A stretch of DNA of 64,000 bases from Parietichytrium sp. I65-24A (GCA_012862575.1 BLSF01000059.1:62001-126000), one strand, 5' to 3'. Counted from the stretch's first letter, positions 9,863 to 22,043 are shown. The notes: generated by a model not told the origin, from the sequence alone. A program made the numbers and translations.

Positions 9863-10972
9863 TCATTTGCTCATGCTTGTCAAGCAGAGCCTGCGGATGG
9901 CAGATTCCATCCGCGCGTGGCCTTCGCTAATGAGCTGAGCATCAGCAAGATCATCGCCAGAGCTGTTTGGCGATGAACCGTTGGCCATGTGTTGAAGAAT
10001 TCGCGCTGTGTCGACAAGAAATTTTTGGTCATACTGGGCACTCTGAAAGCTCACCAGCGCCGGATTGAGAACACGCAAGAGGAAAAATCCACACGTGAGC
10101 TTGATTCGCTCTGCTTCAGGAGCCAAAGCCCAAATTTGCTCGTGCATCATGGCTAAAGACGTAGACATTGTGAAAGTCGTCTCCAGTCCGCGCAAAATCC
10201 TCTCAGCCAAGAACCTTGGTTCTTGAGCGACATTCTTGTCAGCTCTAAGCACACGGTCAAGGAATGCATCCAAGTGAGCAGTGTTGTCAGCCCGTCTAGA
10301 AATCGCAGACAAGAAAAGCACCGCACCTGAAGAATTATCGCGCAACGCGCTGCGCGCCCCCGATCCGTTCTCTCTGCAAGAGCGAAAATCTTGAGCAATT
10401 AGGTCTTCCAAGAGGATCTCCAAGACTCGCTGTTGGCGGATGTCTTCATCGACGTTGTGGAGGAGGTCATCTACGAGATACTTTGCGAGCGATTTCTTCA
10501 GGTTTGAGTTGATGCACTCTTCCTCTTGCGACACTAAAATATCCGTAGCGCAGAAAGGAGACGTGCACAATAGATCAAGAATAAGAGGCTGGCTCTCGTT
10601 CCAATCACGAGGCTGTCCAAATTCTGCGTTTTTGCCTGACCTCTTTTTGGAGGCGTTTGAGCTTCCTCTTCTGAACAAGGAAAACCGCTTTCCGGACGAT
10701 CCGGCAGAAGAAGTTTCCGACGAGAAAGAAGAATTCTTTGAGTCTGCAGACGAGGACCTTGAAAATCTGTTGACCACGCTCCTTAATATACTGCCGCTTC
10801 TGTGCTGCCGGCCTGCTTGGTCGAGGTCGGCGACCGTCGCTGCTCTCCTGAGCAGATGTTCGCGCAAGCTTCTAAGCAGGGCAGATTGCACATCGTCATT
10901 TTTTGACTCCATCTTGCTCTCCACGTGCTCCCCCACGCCCATCTCGTTCCTGATTTGTGCAATAGCTGCCAT
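9863..10972 (-). CDS. RasGAP-domain protein
   Basis: The protein has 369 aa from the first in-frame ATG (MAAIAQIRNEMG). The same frame continues open to about 11128 without an ATG, so an upstream exon or a different start is possible. Residues about 60-130 are Ser/Arg/Lys-rich and disordered. Residues about 135-369 form a RasGAP domain: SALRDNSSG supplies the likely arginine finger (compare TLFRxNS), and FFLLRVLNPALVS is the FLR-type motif (FLRxxxPAI). The domain is shorter than in p120GAP, resembling the minimal module of fungal and amoebal GAPs. Expected role: speeding GTP hydrolysis by a Ras-type GTPase at a membrane. I see no C2, PH or IQ domain. Confidence 0.85.
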   Translation of the reverse strand: MAAIAQIRNEMGVGEHVESKMESKNDDVQSALLRSLREHLLRRAATVADLDQAGRQHRSGSILRSVVNRFSRSSSADSKNSSFSSETSSAGSSGKRFSLFRRGSSNASKKRSGKNAEFGQPRDWNESQPLILDLLCTSPFCATDILVSQEEECINSNLKKSLAKYLVDDLLHNVDEDIRQQRVLEILLEDLIAQDFRSCRENGSGARSALRDNSSGAVLFLSAISRRADNTAHLDAFLDRVLRADKNVAQEPRFLAERILRGLETTFTMSTSLAMMHEQIWALAPEAERIKLTCGFFLLRVLNPALVSFQSAQYDQKFLVDTARILQHMANGSSPNSSGDDLADAQLISEGHARMESAIRRLCLTSMSK

Positions 10973-13411
10973 TATCTCCGCGCTTTCGCTTTCGGTGTCG
11001 GGCGAGCTGCGTCTGGCGAACACGACTGTGACAGGGATTTGCTCTGAGTTTCGCCTTCGGCACGCAGTCCGGCCAAGTGCGCAGAGCGGGTACACGTATG
11101 TAGGAAAATGACTGCTGGCAGACGGCAAGATGTGACTGCTTCTGAAGGGCTCCGAGAGCGACTTTGGCGCCGCGAGAACAACTCACAGTCAGTCCCGCCA
11201 CACACAGTCAAGGGCTTGCTACAATTCCTTCCGAAAAGGAAGAAATGAGAGTCTCAAACCTCACAGTTCCTTCCTGCTACTCCCACGCACATTCGCTCCA
11301 ATCTCCCGCTCTCACTGCGTACACTCACAGTCAAACCAAGTCAATCGACGTAAGTCAATCCACAACTTTGTAGACTCGACAGGACTCTTTGTTTTTTTTG
11401 TCAACTTGAACTATTGAATCTGTTCACCGCCGCGGGCTCATCTACCGTGCATGCTAGCACCGCTTAGCATTGGACAGGACGTGTCCCGAATGCACGGGGC
11501 TAGGCTTCTTAGTGGGACGGCTAGTGAAAGTGGACTCCGCCGTTGAGAGCTTTGCGCTTGTGAGGGACTCCAGAGTTGCGAGTTTGGTAGAAGCTGGCAT
11601 GTGGTAGGCTTGCGAATAGCTGGAAGGCTAGGAGAGCACGAGCATGAGAGCGAAATTTGTCCGTTCGCGCATGCCAGAACTTGAGCTTTATAAACCTATC
11701 GAAAACTCGAAAAGTTATGAGTTGAACTTAGAGTTGAACTTGATCAAGCCTTGAACTTGGAAACTTTCGCGTAGCAGCTGGACAGGAGGGCTTGGCGCAA
11801 TGGAAAGAAGGGATGAATCGGAAGAGTCGAAGCTGGGAGCAGGAAGAAGATGAGAAGAAGTTAGTGAAAGACTCGCGCAATGTCCCGGAACATGTCTCGT
11901 TTGCTTTGAATGGAGAATTGGATTGTTCCCCAGAGGCGCTCGAGGGATGGGTGGCAGGATTCGCGAGTTGCGGGCAGCTGGCACAGCTTGCCGCAGTTGT
12001 CGCCCGATGCGGAATACGCTGTGAGAGCTGCGACAGCGTTCTGAAAAGTGTGGTATCAACGGGATGGGTAGAGAGGTCGTAGTTTTATGTGTTGCACAGA
12101 TTCTGGATGATTTGAACATCCACAGCTGTCGCAGTTGTCAAAGCTGAAGGTAGGTCGAAGCGACCGCGTTCAGCGAGAACTTATTATAGGTCACAAAACG
12201 AAACGATCCCATCCCGCACATATCTTTTCGCACAAGTGCCGGAGCTCAGGGATGTGCTGCATGTCTCAGACATTCTAGCTTCATGAAGCGTCGTAAGGCT
12301 GTTGGAGAGGCTTTCAGTTTTCGCTTGCTACAGAGTATCTCGCTCTTGAGCAGCATGACGTTTTTCCATTGGCAACGCTCAGTCAGGCAGGTACGAAGGT
12401 TGTCGCGTGTATTGCTTTGCGATCAAAAAGATAAATCGACTCACTAACGGAAGCTTCAAGCTCGCCAGCCTGACTATGAGCGCCGTTTTCTCTCCTGACT
12501 GGTAGATCGGTGAATCTACGAACCGACGAAATCCTTGTTTTTCACCTTAGCCACAAAGGAATCAGTGATTGTCCATCCCCAAATTCCCTCGAGAAATCTT
12601 CCTGCAGAAGCGAGGTCTTTGGCAGCAAGTAACGTTCGCTCGGTCTGTAAAAATCTGACTGCCCTGCACTTGAAGAAGTTTCGTGGTCCTGTACTGGTAC
12701 CAAGGTGAAAATCACAGTCATGATCTTTTCTTTCTTTTCTTTGATCAAGATTGTATGTAAAGTGACCAGTTTCCAATGCTCCTTCCACAAATTTTCGAAA
12801 CATTTAGGAAAAGGAACAATTCCTGAGCATATTTGCCTACCTCAAAAGATACACTTCGTTCTGTCCCCATCATGTTTGCCTCAGGGACGAAACCGACGAA
12901 ACGCAAAATACCGTGCAGTTCCGAGACCGAGGCGCTCTCAAGTAATAAACATAGTTTGATTGACGAACGACTGAACTGATCGATCTCACAGTCAATTCAC
13001 TCACATTCGCTTCGTTGCGACTATTCCTGCAGTTACAATGAATGGATATTCGTCGGTTTTACCGCTCCACCGATCCCAACGGCGGTTCAAAAAATGACGC
13101 TACAATCGCGCTTTCCAATTGATTGCCTTTTTGAAGCCATCATCTCTCTCCTCAATCAATCATCCATCGTCCATTTTCAACTCTCTTACCGGAAGCCGAC
13201 TTCAACCTAAGCTATTCTAAACTACAATTCATATTTACAAATATTTTTGTGTAATTAAAATTATGTAGCAGAACAATAGCCCAGCAAGCCCAGCGAACGC
13301 CCGTCGTAGTTTGATCTACTAAGGAGCCCTATCTTGCGGACCCACCTGCGATTCACAAGGGATCCACGCGTACACCCGTCCGCGCAAGTGGCATACGCAG
13401 CCGCGCACCCC

Positions 13412-13445
13412 GCCCGAGTGCCCGAGTGCCCGAGTGCCCGAGTGC
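13412..13445. repeat. 8-bp tandem repeat GCCCGAGT, about 4 units
   Basis: Perfect head-to-tail units of GCCCGAGT, about 450 bp upstream of the UPF0652 start. Confidence 0.9.
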
Positions 13446-13700
13446 CCTTGAGCCCAAGAAACTAGCCATCTATTCTCCGACAGACAGTTGACAGTTGATC
13501 GCCAGCCAACGCAAAGTCTAAATTGCCGATCTCCGGAGTTGTTTTTGTTTTGTTTTGTTTCGTTTTGCTTTTGCTTTTTGCCGTTCCGAGGGTGTACGCG
13601 GACCCTGCCAAGCATCCGCGGTCCGTTTCCTGTATTAAGATCCGGTGCCGTTATTCGTGGACCAAGCGCGCCGAGAGACCTGGAAGCGTTCAATCAAACG

Positions 13701-13733
13701 TGGTTGGTTGATTGGTTGATTGGTTGATTGTTT
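13701..13733. repeat. TTGGTTGA-type tandem repeat
   Basis: Head-to-tail units of TTGGTTGA or ATTGGTTG, about 32 bp, in the 5' region of the UPF0652 gene. Confidence 0.85.
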
Positions 13734-13896
13734 GTGTTATCTCTTGAGGCAACTGTCGCAAAGTTTGGATTATCTGTAGAATCTGGAGTTCATTTGCGTT
13801 TTGGGAGCAGGGGACACAGGAGGAAAGGAAAAGAAAAGAAAAGAAAGAAAGATTTAGAGAGGCCGAACAGAAAAGAGCGAGAGATAGTCAGGCGGA

Positions 13897-15775
13897 ATGT
13901 CGAGCGAAATGGAAGTCGAATCGGAAAGCCTCAAGCGAGTGGCGGATGGGTCGACGGAGGGCGTATCGGAAGGGCTAGAGACCAAGCTACTGCGTCAGAA
14001 AACGAGGAGGACCGACGAGGATGTTAACAGCGACGACGAGAAGGCTTATGAAGAGTCCGCACGCAAGATCGCAGAGAAGGTGCAAAGGCAGCAGGAGGGA
14101 AAGGAATCTGCGCTGCTGCCAGAGTCACACAAGGACGAGATGTACCGCACTGTAGATGATATTCAAAAGCTTTTGGAGGAACAACGGCAGGCCATGAACC
14201 AGTCGGCGTCAGGAAAGCTGTTTAGCTCGATGTCTGGCGGAGGGGGTCGAACGCTGGACAACGAGGAGATCGGAGAGTGGTACGAAGAGCGTGCAAAGTA
14301 CATCCCGCTGCGCTTAGAGTACAAAGAGCGGACTCACCTTCGGCGTGTAATGGCCGTCATGAAGAGCTGCGAGTACACGAATATTGTGGATGGGCAAGAG
14401 CACAAGTCGAAAACACGCCGCATTATGTGCCAGGGCCAGAGCATCCGCGCAGTGCTGATGGGTGTCGCGACCACGTTCAACTACGAGCTCTCGCAGAAGC
14501 TCATCGAAGACATGAACTTTGCAAAGTACAAAAGTACATTTTGCAAAATCTTCGAAGTCGCAAGGAGATATAAGGTGATGAACCCTGAAAAGATGAGGGG
14601 TTTGTACGGTAAGATGGTCTTCCTTCTTCAAGATGCCATGTGCCCCGAGGTTCGAGATGAGCTCGAGTTCGAGCTTGTGAGCCCTATGCAGACCGTCTAT
14701 GAAACTCTGCGAAAGGCTGGAGCCACGGAGCTCTTGCGAAATGAGTGGATCTCTACCGCAACCATGGAGATTCTGCCGGACGGAAAGTCTCGCAGCCAGA
14801 TCCAAAAAGAAATCCGCGCGAAGGAGAATGCAATTGACCTCATAGCTCACAAGTACTCCAAAAAATACAGCATCAAGGCAGACGATATCAAGCGGTGTAT
14901 GTACTCCATTGCGGACAACACCTCTTACCTCAACTCCAACTGCAAACCTATTGATTTTATGATCCAGCTTCTACGCACCCACTTTGGCCAGCCAGAAGCC
15001 TCCACAGGTAAGTGGTCTCTGGCAATCTACGGAGGCGAAGACGGCTCGCGCCTCACCCACTCCCATGAAAGGCAGTACCATTATGTCCTGCAGTCTCTCA
15101 CGTTGTGGCGAGAGATTGTCCACGACATGTTTAGACTGTGGTATCTTGCCGAGCAGGATCTGTTGGACTCGGAGAGTTCCTACAAACTCATCAACACTGG
15201 CCAAGGCTTCAATAGATTGCAAGCGGCGTCAAGGACCTCAAAAGCCATGCACGGCATTCTCTACGCCGTTCAGCAGAAGCTTGGCCACACCGTGGAGGGA
15301 TGGGTGGGTTCCAGCGTGATCCACCTTGGCGACACGAACGTCCCCAACGCGCTCATGTTTATTGACAAATACAATCAGGTTCCGCGCATCTTGAACCCTA
15401 TTGTGCAGTGCATCAAGTACATGACAAACACGCTTGTGAAGGACTCGGCGTTGCTTGATCTTGTGGTTGGCAAATTTGGTAGTTTGGAGAATGCAATCCG
15501 GCGAATCCTGCACGACTTTTTCAGACGTGCCTTTGATGGCAGCGGGGCTGATAACTTCTTCGAAGCTGGCGTAAGTTGTACAACGTTCTTTTCCCGTTTC
15601 TCGATGTGTTTGCGTCATTTATTGACTCTTGTTTGCATGAAACCACGTGAAATAGTCTTGCATTGACGGAAGGCTCACCTCGGCTTGGAACTGGTGCCAG
15701 GAGCTCCCTGAGAAAGACTATTACTTTCTGTTCAAGTTGAGTGGTTTTCTCTCCTTTGATGGGGATTTTCGATAG
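13897..15775 (+). CDS. UPF0652 / DUF2009 conserved protein, one intron
   Basis: Exons 13897-15570 and 15656-15775 join in phase 0 and encode 597 aa. The 85-nt intron at 15571-15655 has a GTAAGT donor and a TAG acceptor. Without splicing, the conserved C-terminus is lost and the frame ends in unrelated residues. With splicing it reads SCIDGRLTSAWNWC and ends near SGFLSFDGDF, which is how plant UPF0652 proteins end. The N-terminal 120 aa are charged and variable. The core from about residue 125 (IGEWYEERAKYIPLRL) to the end is colinear with the family. The function is unknown. The family is widespread in plants and protists and usually has a single copy. The start codon is the first ATG after a purine-rich leader. 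Confidence 0.92.
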
Positions 15776-17083
15776 ACCCTGACGCAAATTTAGAATAAGA
15801 TTCACGCTCATAAAATGCTCCATGATCAGCTTACAAGTCTTTCTTTTCTCCCGTCTTGCAAAATGGGAAGGTGACGTGGTTCTGGGCGAAACTGTATACC
15901 CGGATTGTTGCCACCACCACACTCCATTTATAAAGGGAGGTGCTCATTCAAGTAGCATGTTCGCTTACAAATTGCCAAATCGGCACACCTGCTGCTAGCT
16001 CGTCTCGATCGAGCCGTTGAAACAAGCCTAGATTCTCACATTCCGTTTATAATCGACATCTGTCTCCTTGCTCTTATTGTTAACCAATCCAGTATATAAA
16101 ACTCGCAGGCTTACGTCGATATTGTTAGAGTGGAGAACTACCCCATCACCAGAACCGGTGTGCCGTGAGTTGATGACTGCGGCAGTAAAGTCGCTCCTCA
16201 TCTTTTCAGAGTTGACAGACATAGCTGCCAAAGCAGTAGTACGCACAGTTAGAACACAGTACACTCCAGAGACAGAACAACAACATTTATCATTGTCCAC
16301 CTCGGCGCCAGCGCATCTCACCAGTGCTTTAGTGCTTTTAAGTGAGTGGTGTACTTGAACTTGACCCACCATCCAACCTTCCCATCACATGATCTTGTTG
16401 CTTTCCACGGCCTTCGATGTCGATGTGACCATGTTGCGATGTGGTCGTCCATGATGGCGCACAACGGGCCTTTTCCTCTCCTTGGCGAGTGCACAATTGA
16501 ATAGTGTTAGATAGATATGGAATGCGAATTCTGAATTCGTTTGTTTGCATGGCAGGTCAAAGTGCATGCATGCCTTGGACCCTGCTTCATGCCCCGCTCT
16601 TCCATTTGCAGCTGCAGTGAGAGTGATTTTTCTTTTTCTTTTGCTTATGTTTTCTCCACCTCGGTCACCCCCTCCCTCAGCACGCTCTGGACTCTCACTC
16701 GATCATTTAGTGCAAAGTTTCTTTCTATCGTGAATCGAAAGCAATCAACGCATATAAAAGCAGCATCACCAACATCCTCTGTTGTGCACCAAGACAGGTG
16801 GGGTGTGCAAACGGTCTCATTTCTTCCTTTGCCACGTCCGAAGCGGGAAAGCCGACAGTTTCGCCATATTGGAAAGTGGAGCGAGGGAAGCTCGGCCAGC
16901 ATCTGGAGCGGAGGTCGCGGGCGAGCGAAGGAACGCGAAAGAGGGGGCATCACGTGCACGTTGTTGAACAGCTTGCACTGGGTAAATCTGAGTCCCCCGC
17001 GCTGCGTTGAAGCCAGGATATCGCGAAATTCCGGCAGCACCTCTCATCAACTTGGGCCGAGTTGAGCTCACTGGGGCGGAGAG
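15776..17083. other. Spacer before the RING protein gene
   Basis: Non-coding as far as I can see. CATATAAAAG at about 16748 is a possible TATA-type element, 330 bp upstream of the next ATG. Frames in this stretch are short and contradictory on the two strands. Confidence 0.5.
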
Positions 17084-18430
17084 ATGTCTCGAAATGAGCT
17101 GGAACTCACCGGCCTGGAATGGGTGGAGAAGTCCAAGGAGAAGGTATTCATCATGAGCGGGATGATCTTCACCATTCTACTCTGGAGCACGCTTGACCAG
17201 CCCGTGGAGGAAAGCGGCAAGATAGAGTGGTGCATGGTCTTATTTCCTCTTTGGATGAGCAACGCAGCGGGCATGTACTGCGCATATCGAAAGATGTCGC
17301 ACGTGTTTTGTTCTTACGATGGTCTTGAGTTTGGGTGGTGGACCCAAGCATCCAAGAACTCCTTTTTGCTTTCACTGGAGTGCCTGATGGAGGAGTGGGG
17401 TTCCATGCTCTTCAAGTTCACACTGTTGTTCTTCCCAGACTACATTCCGTACGTGATAAAGTTCTCGCCGTTGTGGGTGATTGTCGGAGTCAACGCGTGG
17501 CTGTACATGATGCGAAAACCACAAATTGGCGTGGTTGTAAAACCGCGCTACGTCTTTGCCATGATGGTGTGCCTCAAGTTGGACGGCTACAACAACATTC
17601 CATGGCACTTTCAGTTCGCTCCTCTCTGGTTCTTGCTAAGCGTAATCTTTTGCTGCGTGCTGATGTTCACCGTGAACGTGAGTCAGCGTCGTTTGAGCGA
17701 GTACAAGCGCAAAGCTTTCATGACTGCTGCAATAACCACGCTGATCGTCACTGCCTTCTCGGCGCTGGGTCTTCTGGAACTCGCCAAGTACCTGGAAGGC
17801 ATGTCAGAGACATTCGCAATGACTGGCGCATATGCCCTCTCCGCCCAGCTCGTAGCTCTCACTGGTTTGTTTCTCTTCGGCCACTACATCTTTCTCGATC
17901 GTCGCACTTACAGGCGTCAAAACGGACGCGAAGCGGAAGACCTTCCTCAAGACGTCGTGCTCGAGTTCATTAAAACTCCAGAAGATGTCTTCGTTCGGGA
18001 GTCTGCAAATCTGTTCCGCAAGTACGGTACGAAGACTAGCGCTGTGAGTGAGCCAAAGGTGGAAGATTTTCAAGATGCCAAGGATATGACCGAAGAGGAG
18101 TGCATAATCTGTTGCATGGAAGGCGCAGATCACATCATTCTGGAGTGTGGCCATGGTAACTTTTGTGAAGGGTGCTGCAAAGAGCTTGCGAAACGAAACT
18201 TTTGCCCGATGTGTCGGCAGAGCATAACCAGGATTGGGAAGCTCGCTCATAAGACTCTCAAGTCTGACAACGTGACGTATGTCATTCTGCACGAAGTGGC
18301 TACGTTGACAATATGCAAACCAGCTGCGCAGATAGCGGATCAAAATGACGATGCGAGGTCTGTCTCTTCTCAGGACAGCGATGATAGTGAGGTGTCGAGT
18401 GCCAATTTAGAACCGCACGAAGTGGTGTGA
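17084..18430 (+). CDS. TMEM185-like multi-pass membrane protein with C-terminal RING finger
   Basis: The protein has 448 aa, intron-free, starting MSRNELELTG. Six or so hydrophobic segments span residues about 20-270. Two of them carry the signature of the transmembrane Fragile-X-F-associated (TMEM185) family, a short LD or LDG loop followed by an (F/A)PLW block: LDQPVEESGKIEW..LFPLW and LKLDGYNNIPW..FAPLW. A C3HC4 RING begins at Cys340 (ECIICCMEG, ECGHGNFCEGC, CPMCRQ). This arrangement of a TMEM185 domain with a RING matches plant membrane E3 ligases of this type. It is expected to be a membrane-bound ubiquitin ligase with its RING facing the cytosol, substrate unknown. The acidic Ser-rich tail is disordered. 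It is tail-to-tail with the TBC gene. Confidence 0.87.
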   Translation: MSRNELELTGLEWVEKSKEKVFIMSGMIFTILLWSTLDQPVEESGKIEWCMVLFPLWMSNAAGMYCAYRKMSHVFCSYDGLEFGWWTQASKNSFLLSLECLMEEWGSMLFKFTLLFFPDYIPYVIKFSPLWVIVGVNAWLYMMRKPQIGVVVKPRYVFAMMVCLKLDGYNNIPWHFQFAPLWFLLSVIFCCVLMFTVNVSQRRLSEYKRKAFMTAAITTLIVTAFSALGLLELAKYLEGMSETFAMTGAYALSAQLVALTGLFLFGHYIFLDRRTYRRQNGREAEDLPQDVVLEFIKTPEDVFVRESANLFRKYGTKTSAVSEPKVEDFQDAKDMTEEECIICCMEGADHIILECGHGNFCEGCCKELAKRNFCPMCRQSITRIGKLAHKTLKSDNVTYVILHEVATLTICKPAAQIADQNDDARSVSSQDSDDSEVSSANLEPHEVV

Positions 18431-18841
18431 TGCAGGGGGATTTGTAATAGTCTTTTTCGCCCTTGTGATCACTCTGCCAAACGCGTGATGTGGGGGGAAC
18501 ACTTTGATAGTAAAATTTCCGTGAAAGACGCATACAGCGGACTTGGCCAGACTTGTAGTGGTCAGGGGTTTCGTAATACTGTACACAAACTCATTGTTTC
18601 TCTCAATTGTAAACAAATAGTTCTCTTTATTTTTTGTTCCTGGTTGATGATCTCAATGTGTGAGAGCATACTTTCTCACCTCTTCCCTACGATAAAGCGG
18701 AGCACGTGGCCGGAGTTAACGTCATTGCCACATTTTACGTGTGCCCAAGTACAACGGATGTAAAGACCACTTCATTGCATGTAAAATAAAATAAGACTAA
18801 ATTTTCTTCTCACGGGTAGTTCTACAAAGTAAACCTGCTGC
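18431..18841. other. Convergent 3' spacer
   Basis: A 411-bp non-coding space between two stop codons. It carries AT-rich sequence with AAATAAAATAAG near 18784, a plausible shared 3'-end-processing region. Confidence 0.5.
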
Positions 18842-20653
18842 TCACATTGACTGGGGTAGCTTTTGCAAGGTTTTTTCGGTGATTGGTATGGACAACGCAA
18901 TATCTAAAGTTTCCTGAGGATTGAGAGACGGGGGGATTCCGCGAAAGTACTCCAGGATCTGCTCGAATTTACGAGAGAGAATCTCCTTGCTGTTTTTCTT
19001 CATGATCGCAATCGCGACTTTGTGCACGATCGGCCAGCCCTCCAGCAGAAAAATGTCCCACACTCGCACAACGACATCGAAGGGGAAATTGTAGGTGAAG
19101 ACAGTAATGTACCACTGCGTGGCGTACATGGAGGGGACTATCAGCTCTTGCTCCAAATGGAGTGCCACATCCGGCAAGAACTCTTTTAAAAGAATTTCAT
19201 ACTGGGTGAGAAGCAGTTGTGAGCCAGGCATGCCAGGTTTGTACAGCTCGCACATATTCCACGGCTTGGCCAACATGAGGGTGCGAAATATCATAAATGC
19301 TTGTCTCTCGGGAACGTAGCCAAGGAGAAGGCCAACGATGAAACCCATTCCTTGGCAATAGCCGACTACGGGGTCCAAAGCCGCATAAGCCCGCAGCACG
19401 GTGGTCAAGGCGCGTTGGCCAATTCCGCCGCTTTTATGAAAAATAATATGTCGCGGGAAAGTTCTGCCAATATCCCGGCTAATACATTCGCGAATTTTGT
19501 CCATTTCAGGGTCGCTCGAGCGATTCGCTTTTGACACCAAGGTTTCAAAGGGGTCTTCATTTTGAGCCGGCCCGTCTGCAGCTGGTTTCGCGTTCACTTC
19601 AACAAGTTTTGGCCACACGCGATCGCGAAAGCAATCAGGTATTCCCTTATTTATACGCCTCAGCAAGCGCTTGTGCTTGCGATTCACTTGCACATCCCAT
19701 TTGACCAACATTCGAAGCCATTTTTGCGTGCGAAGGTTCTCTAGCCGGACTCTCTTTCTTCGCTGACTCTCTGTCTCTGTCTTTGACCAATACGTTTGTC
19801 GGTCCCGCGCGAGCGACATGGCGCTTATCCCGTTTCCTGTCGCCGTCGATGTTCCCGTGGTCGCAAATCCATACCTGTCAAGGTTGCCGTTCAATATGTC
19901 GCGGAAAACGCCTTCGTCATCGTCGTCATCGTTAGGCGTCCTTACTGCATCCCCGGTTGGTGTGGCGCCAGAGTTCGCAGAGGATGCCCCGGAATCTAAC
20001 GCCTCTTCTGAAGAAGGTGTAGCTCTATTCTTCAATGAAGGCGGCGCAGATATATCCTTGCCTGGCTTGGAGGGCAAAACAGTTGTGTCATTTATATCCT
20101 GGTGTTTCGCTTCGCTTCTCCCTGCGACCTTGGCAAGTGATAGTGAATCTTGTGATGGTGCCTTGGTGACGGATTTGCTCTTGTTTGCCGCAATAAATAA
20201 TTTTCCACCGGCGTATGAATTACCAACTTGAGAGTCTGGATTCGATTGAGGATTGCAAATCTCAGTTGCACCATCCGTTGTGATGTTACTCGTTGAGATT
20301 GTCACCCGTTCTAGCTGCGTTTTAAGTTTCAATGACGAGCCCGATTTGGACGTCCTACGACACCTGTCGGCTGAGATGGCATCGTCTGATTCTTTTCCGT
20401 CCTCTTCTTGTTTTTCACTCGAGCTCGGCCGCGAGCCGACACCGTCTCCATCCGAGTCCGTACTGGTAAGTGTCGCCGCAGATGAAGCCGTCTTCATGAT
20501 CAAAACATCATCACCGGGATCCACGCCTTCGCCTCCATTGCACACTATCTTGCTTGGCGACGAGCTGTCAGTGTCAGAGGACCGTTGTGGATTCGACTGT
20601 TCTGGGGATTGTGAAACGTGGACAATAAGAGTGCTGCTCCCGCTTCCGCTCAT
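18842..20653 (-). CDS. TBC-domain Rab GTPase-activating protein
   Basis: The protein has 603 aa from the ATG at 20653. Residues 1-290 are Ser/Thr/Asp-rich and look disordered. Around residue 300 a basic stretch (WSKTETESQRRKRVRLENLR) leads into the TBC domain at about 330-570, starting RINKGIPDCFRDRVWPKLV. Both catalytic fingers are present: the arginine of the IxxDxxR motif (ISRDIGRTFPRH) and the glutamine of YCQGM. The rest (NFPFDVVVRVWDIFLLEGW) is typical of the TBC1D10/EVI5 group. Role: GAP for an unknown Rab in membrane traffic. Several runs of charged low complexity in the N-terminal half are the only oddity. No intron is needed. Confidence 0.93.
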   Translation of the reverse strand: MSGSGSSTLIVHVSQSPEQSNPQRSSDTDSSSPSKIVCNGGEGVDPGDDVLIMKTASSAATLTSTDSDGDGVGSRPSSSEKQEEDGKESDDAISADRCRRTSKSGSSLKLKTQLERVTISTSNITTDGATEICNPQSNPDSQVGNSYAGGKLFIAANKSKSVTKAPSQDSLSLAKVAGRSEAKHQDINDTTVLPSKPGKDISAPPSLKNRATPSSEEALDSGASSANSGATPTGDAVRTPNDDDDDEGVFRDILNGNLDRYGFATTGTSTATGNGISAMSLARDRQTYWSKTETESQRRKRVRLENLRTQKWLRMLVKWDVQVNRKHKRLLRRINKGIPDCFRDRVWPKLVEVNAKPAADGPAQNEDPFETLVSKANRSSDPEMDKIRECISRDIGRTFPRHIIFHKSGGIGQRALTTVLRAYAALDPVVGYCQGMGFIVGLLLGYVPERQAFMIFRTLMLAKPWNMCELYKPGMPGSQLLLTQYEILLKEFLPDVALHLEQELIVPSMYATQWYITVFTYNFPFDVVVRVWDIFLLEGWPIVHKVAIAIMKKNSKEILSRKFEQILEYFRGIPPSLNPQETLDIALSIPITEKTLQKLPQSM

Positions 20654-21003
20654 CTTTGAGTATCACCAGCTTCCGGAGCCCAACTCCGAAATTGGCCAAT
20701 GTTCGGTCCTCGAACGCCGGTCGGACCACGTCCTGCCAACGTTCGAGACTGTGGCCGAGGCTGTCAATTCCTTTTCACCCACGGCTCGTCCTTCCTCTTC
20801 CTCCTTCCTTGCCCAGTCTCTCCCTTCTGAGCCTTGGTACACAGAGCGCTGTGGCGCAACGAGCGTTCCTCAACTTCCGGTGGCTCTCCACAAGTAATGC
20901 CTCAACTGCCCAAAGTCAAACAACTTGCCCAACTCTCCAATCAACCAATCAACCGCGTACTGAAAATTATCAAGCTCAACCACGCAAGGGTCTTGAGCCC
21001 AGC

Positions 21004-21066
21004 GCCAAAGTCCAAAGTCCAAATGCCAATTGTCAAATGTCAAATGCCAATTGTCAAATGCCAAGC
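21004..21066. repeat. Imperfect tandem repeat of CCAAATGTCAAATG-type units
   Basis: Units of CCAAAGT, CCAAATG and TCAAATG alternate with CCAATTG for about 63 bp. The sequence is AT-rich and non-coding. Confidence 0.8.
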
Positions 21067-22043
21067 GCGATGGCTGGGAAGGAGAGAGAATACAACTTTT
21101 GCACAGTCTATCTAACAAATACGAAGCCAACAGTCACAAACCGCTTTCCCTATCTTGTCGAAAATCAATTCCCCGAGCGCGGTCTTCCCTTTCTCCTTTC
21201 TCCTTTTCCAATCTTTGAAAGGCACTCTCGAGCAGTCCTTCTCCTTCCTAGCTCTCAGTTTTCCCTCCTTTTTCCTTCTCTCCCTCTCGCACACACGCAC
21301 ACAAAGGTGAGGGATCAAGTAAACTGCCAGTTCCCTCTCTCTCTCTCTCTCTCTCTTTTTATCCAGTCCGCGCGCACTCCCACTCGGCCAAACCTTATCT
21401 TCCCACTCCTCACTGCTGTCCCTCTTCGGCGAAACCCGGTTTAGCCGGATAGTACGCCACGTGTACGCGGACAATTTAAGCGGACAAACGCTACTTGCGA
21501 CGATGGTATTAGGGATTTGGATAGCCGCTACCTAGTCTGCGGATGCAGCGCACGGCCAAGTGTGCACTCACAGCCGGATCAGTTAGCGTTTACTCTATGT
21601 GGGAAGGTGTAGTTTGCGGGGGGGGTGGGTTAGTCGATTTGATAATAGAGTATATAGTCTTTACGCTAATAATTGGATTTCTGGCCATCCCTCTTAAACG
21701 ATCGTGTAGTCCAAAGCGGTAAGGTCCATTGCAATCTACGATGGTGCTACTAAAATATAAGTCGGTCCTAACAACCCAATAGGTGAGAGGCGTATAACCC
21801 CAAGTAAATTGAGCATTACACTTTCTCGGTAGCGGTGGGTAGGAAGAGAGCGGAGCGTTATTTTTTTGTTAGACGTGGAAGCTAATTTACTACTAGGGTC
21901 AACAGGACTAGCGGCGATAATAATCTGTTGTATGATAGTTTTTGGCAGCAATTTCTACCAAACCTGGAACCCGTGGTGAGTCCATTGTTGAAGTCTTTGG
22001 CACTGGAAGCGTGTGTTGAGCCACGGAATGGTCCGTGGGCCAG

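Larger units (their letters stand above)
10973..13896. other. Long divergent non-coding region
   Basis: No gene I can support. It carries TCACAGTCA at 11183, 11335, 12712 and 12986, an 8-bp tandem repeat at 13412-13445, a TTGGTTGA tandem at 13701-13733 and a GAAAA-rich run before the next start codon. One small frame at about 11812-12082 (MNRKSRSWEQEEDEKK, 88 aa) has ordinary composition but no recognisable domain, and I leave it as a possibility only. Confidence 0.5.

Noticed and set aside
15571-15666. Alternative C-terminus of the UPF0652 protein by reading through the intron
   Set aside because: The read-through tail is unrelated to the family, while the spliced product restores the conserved end.
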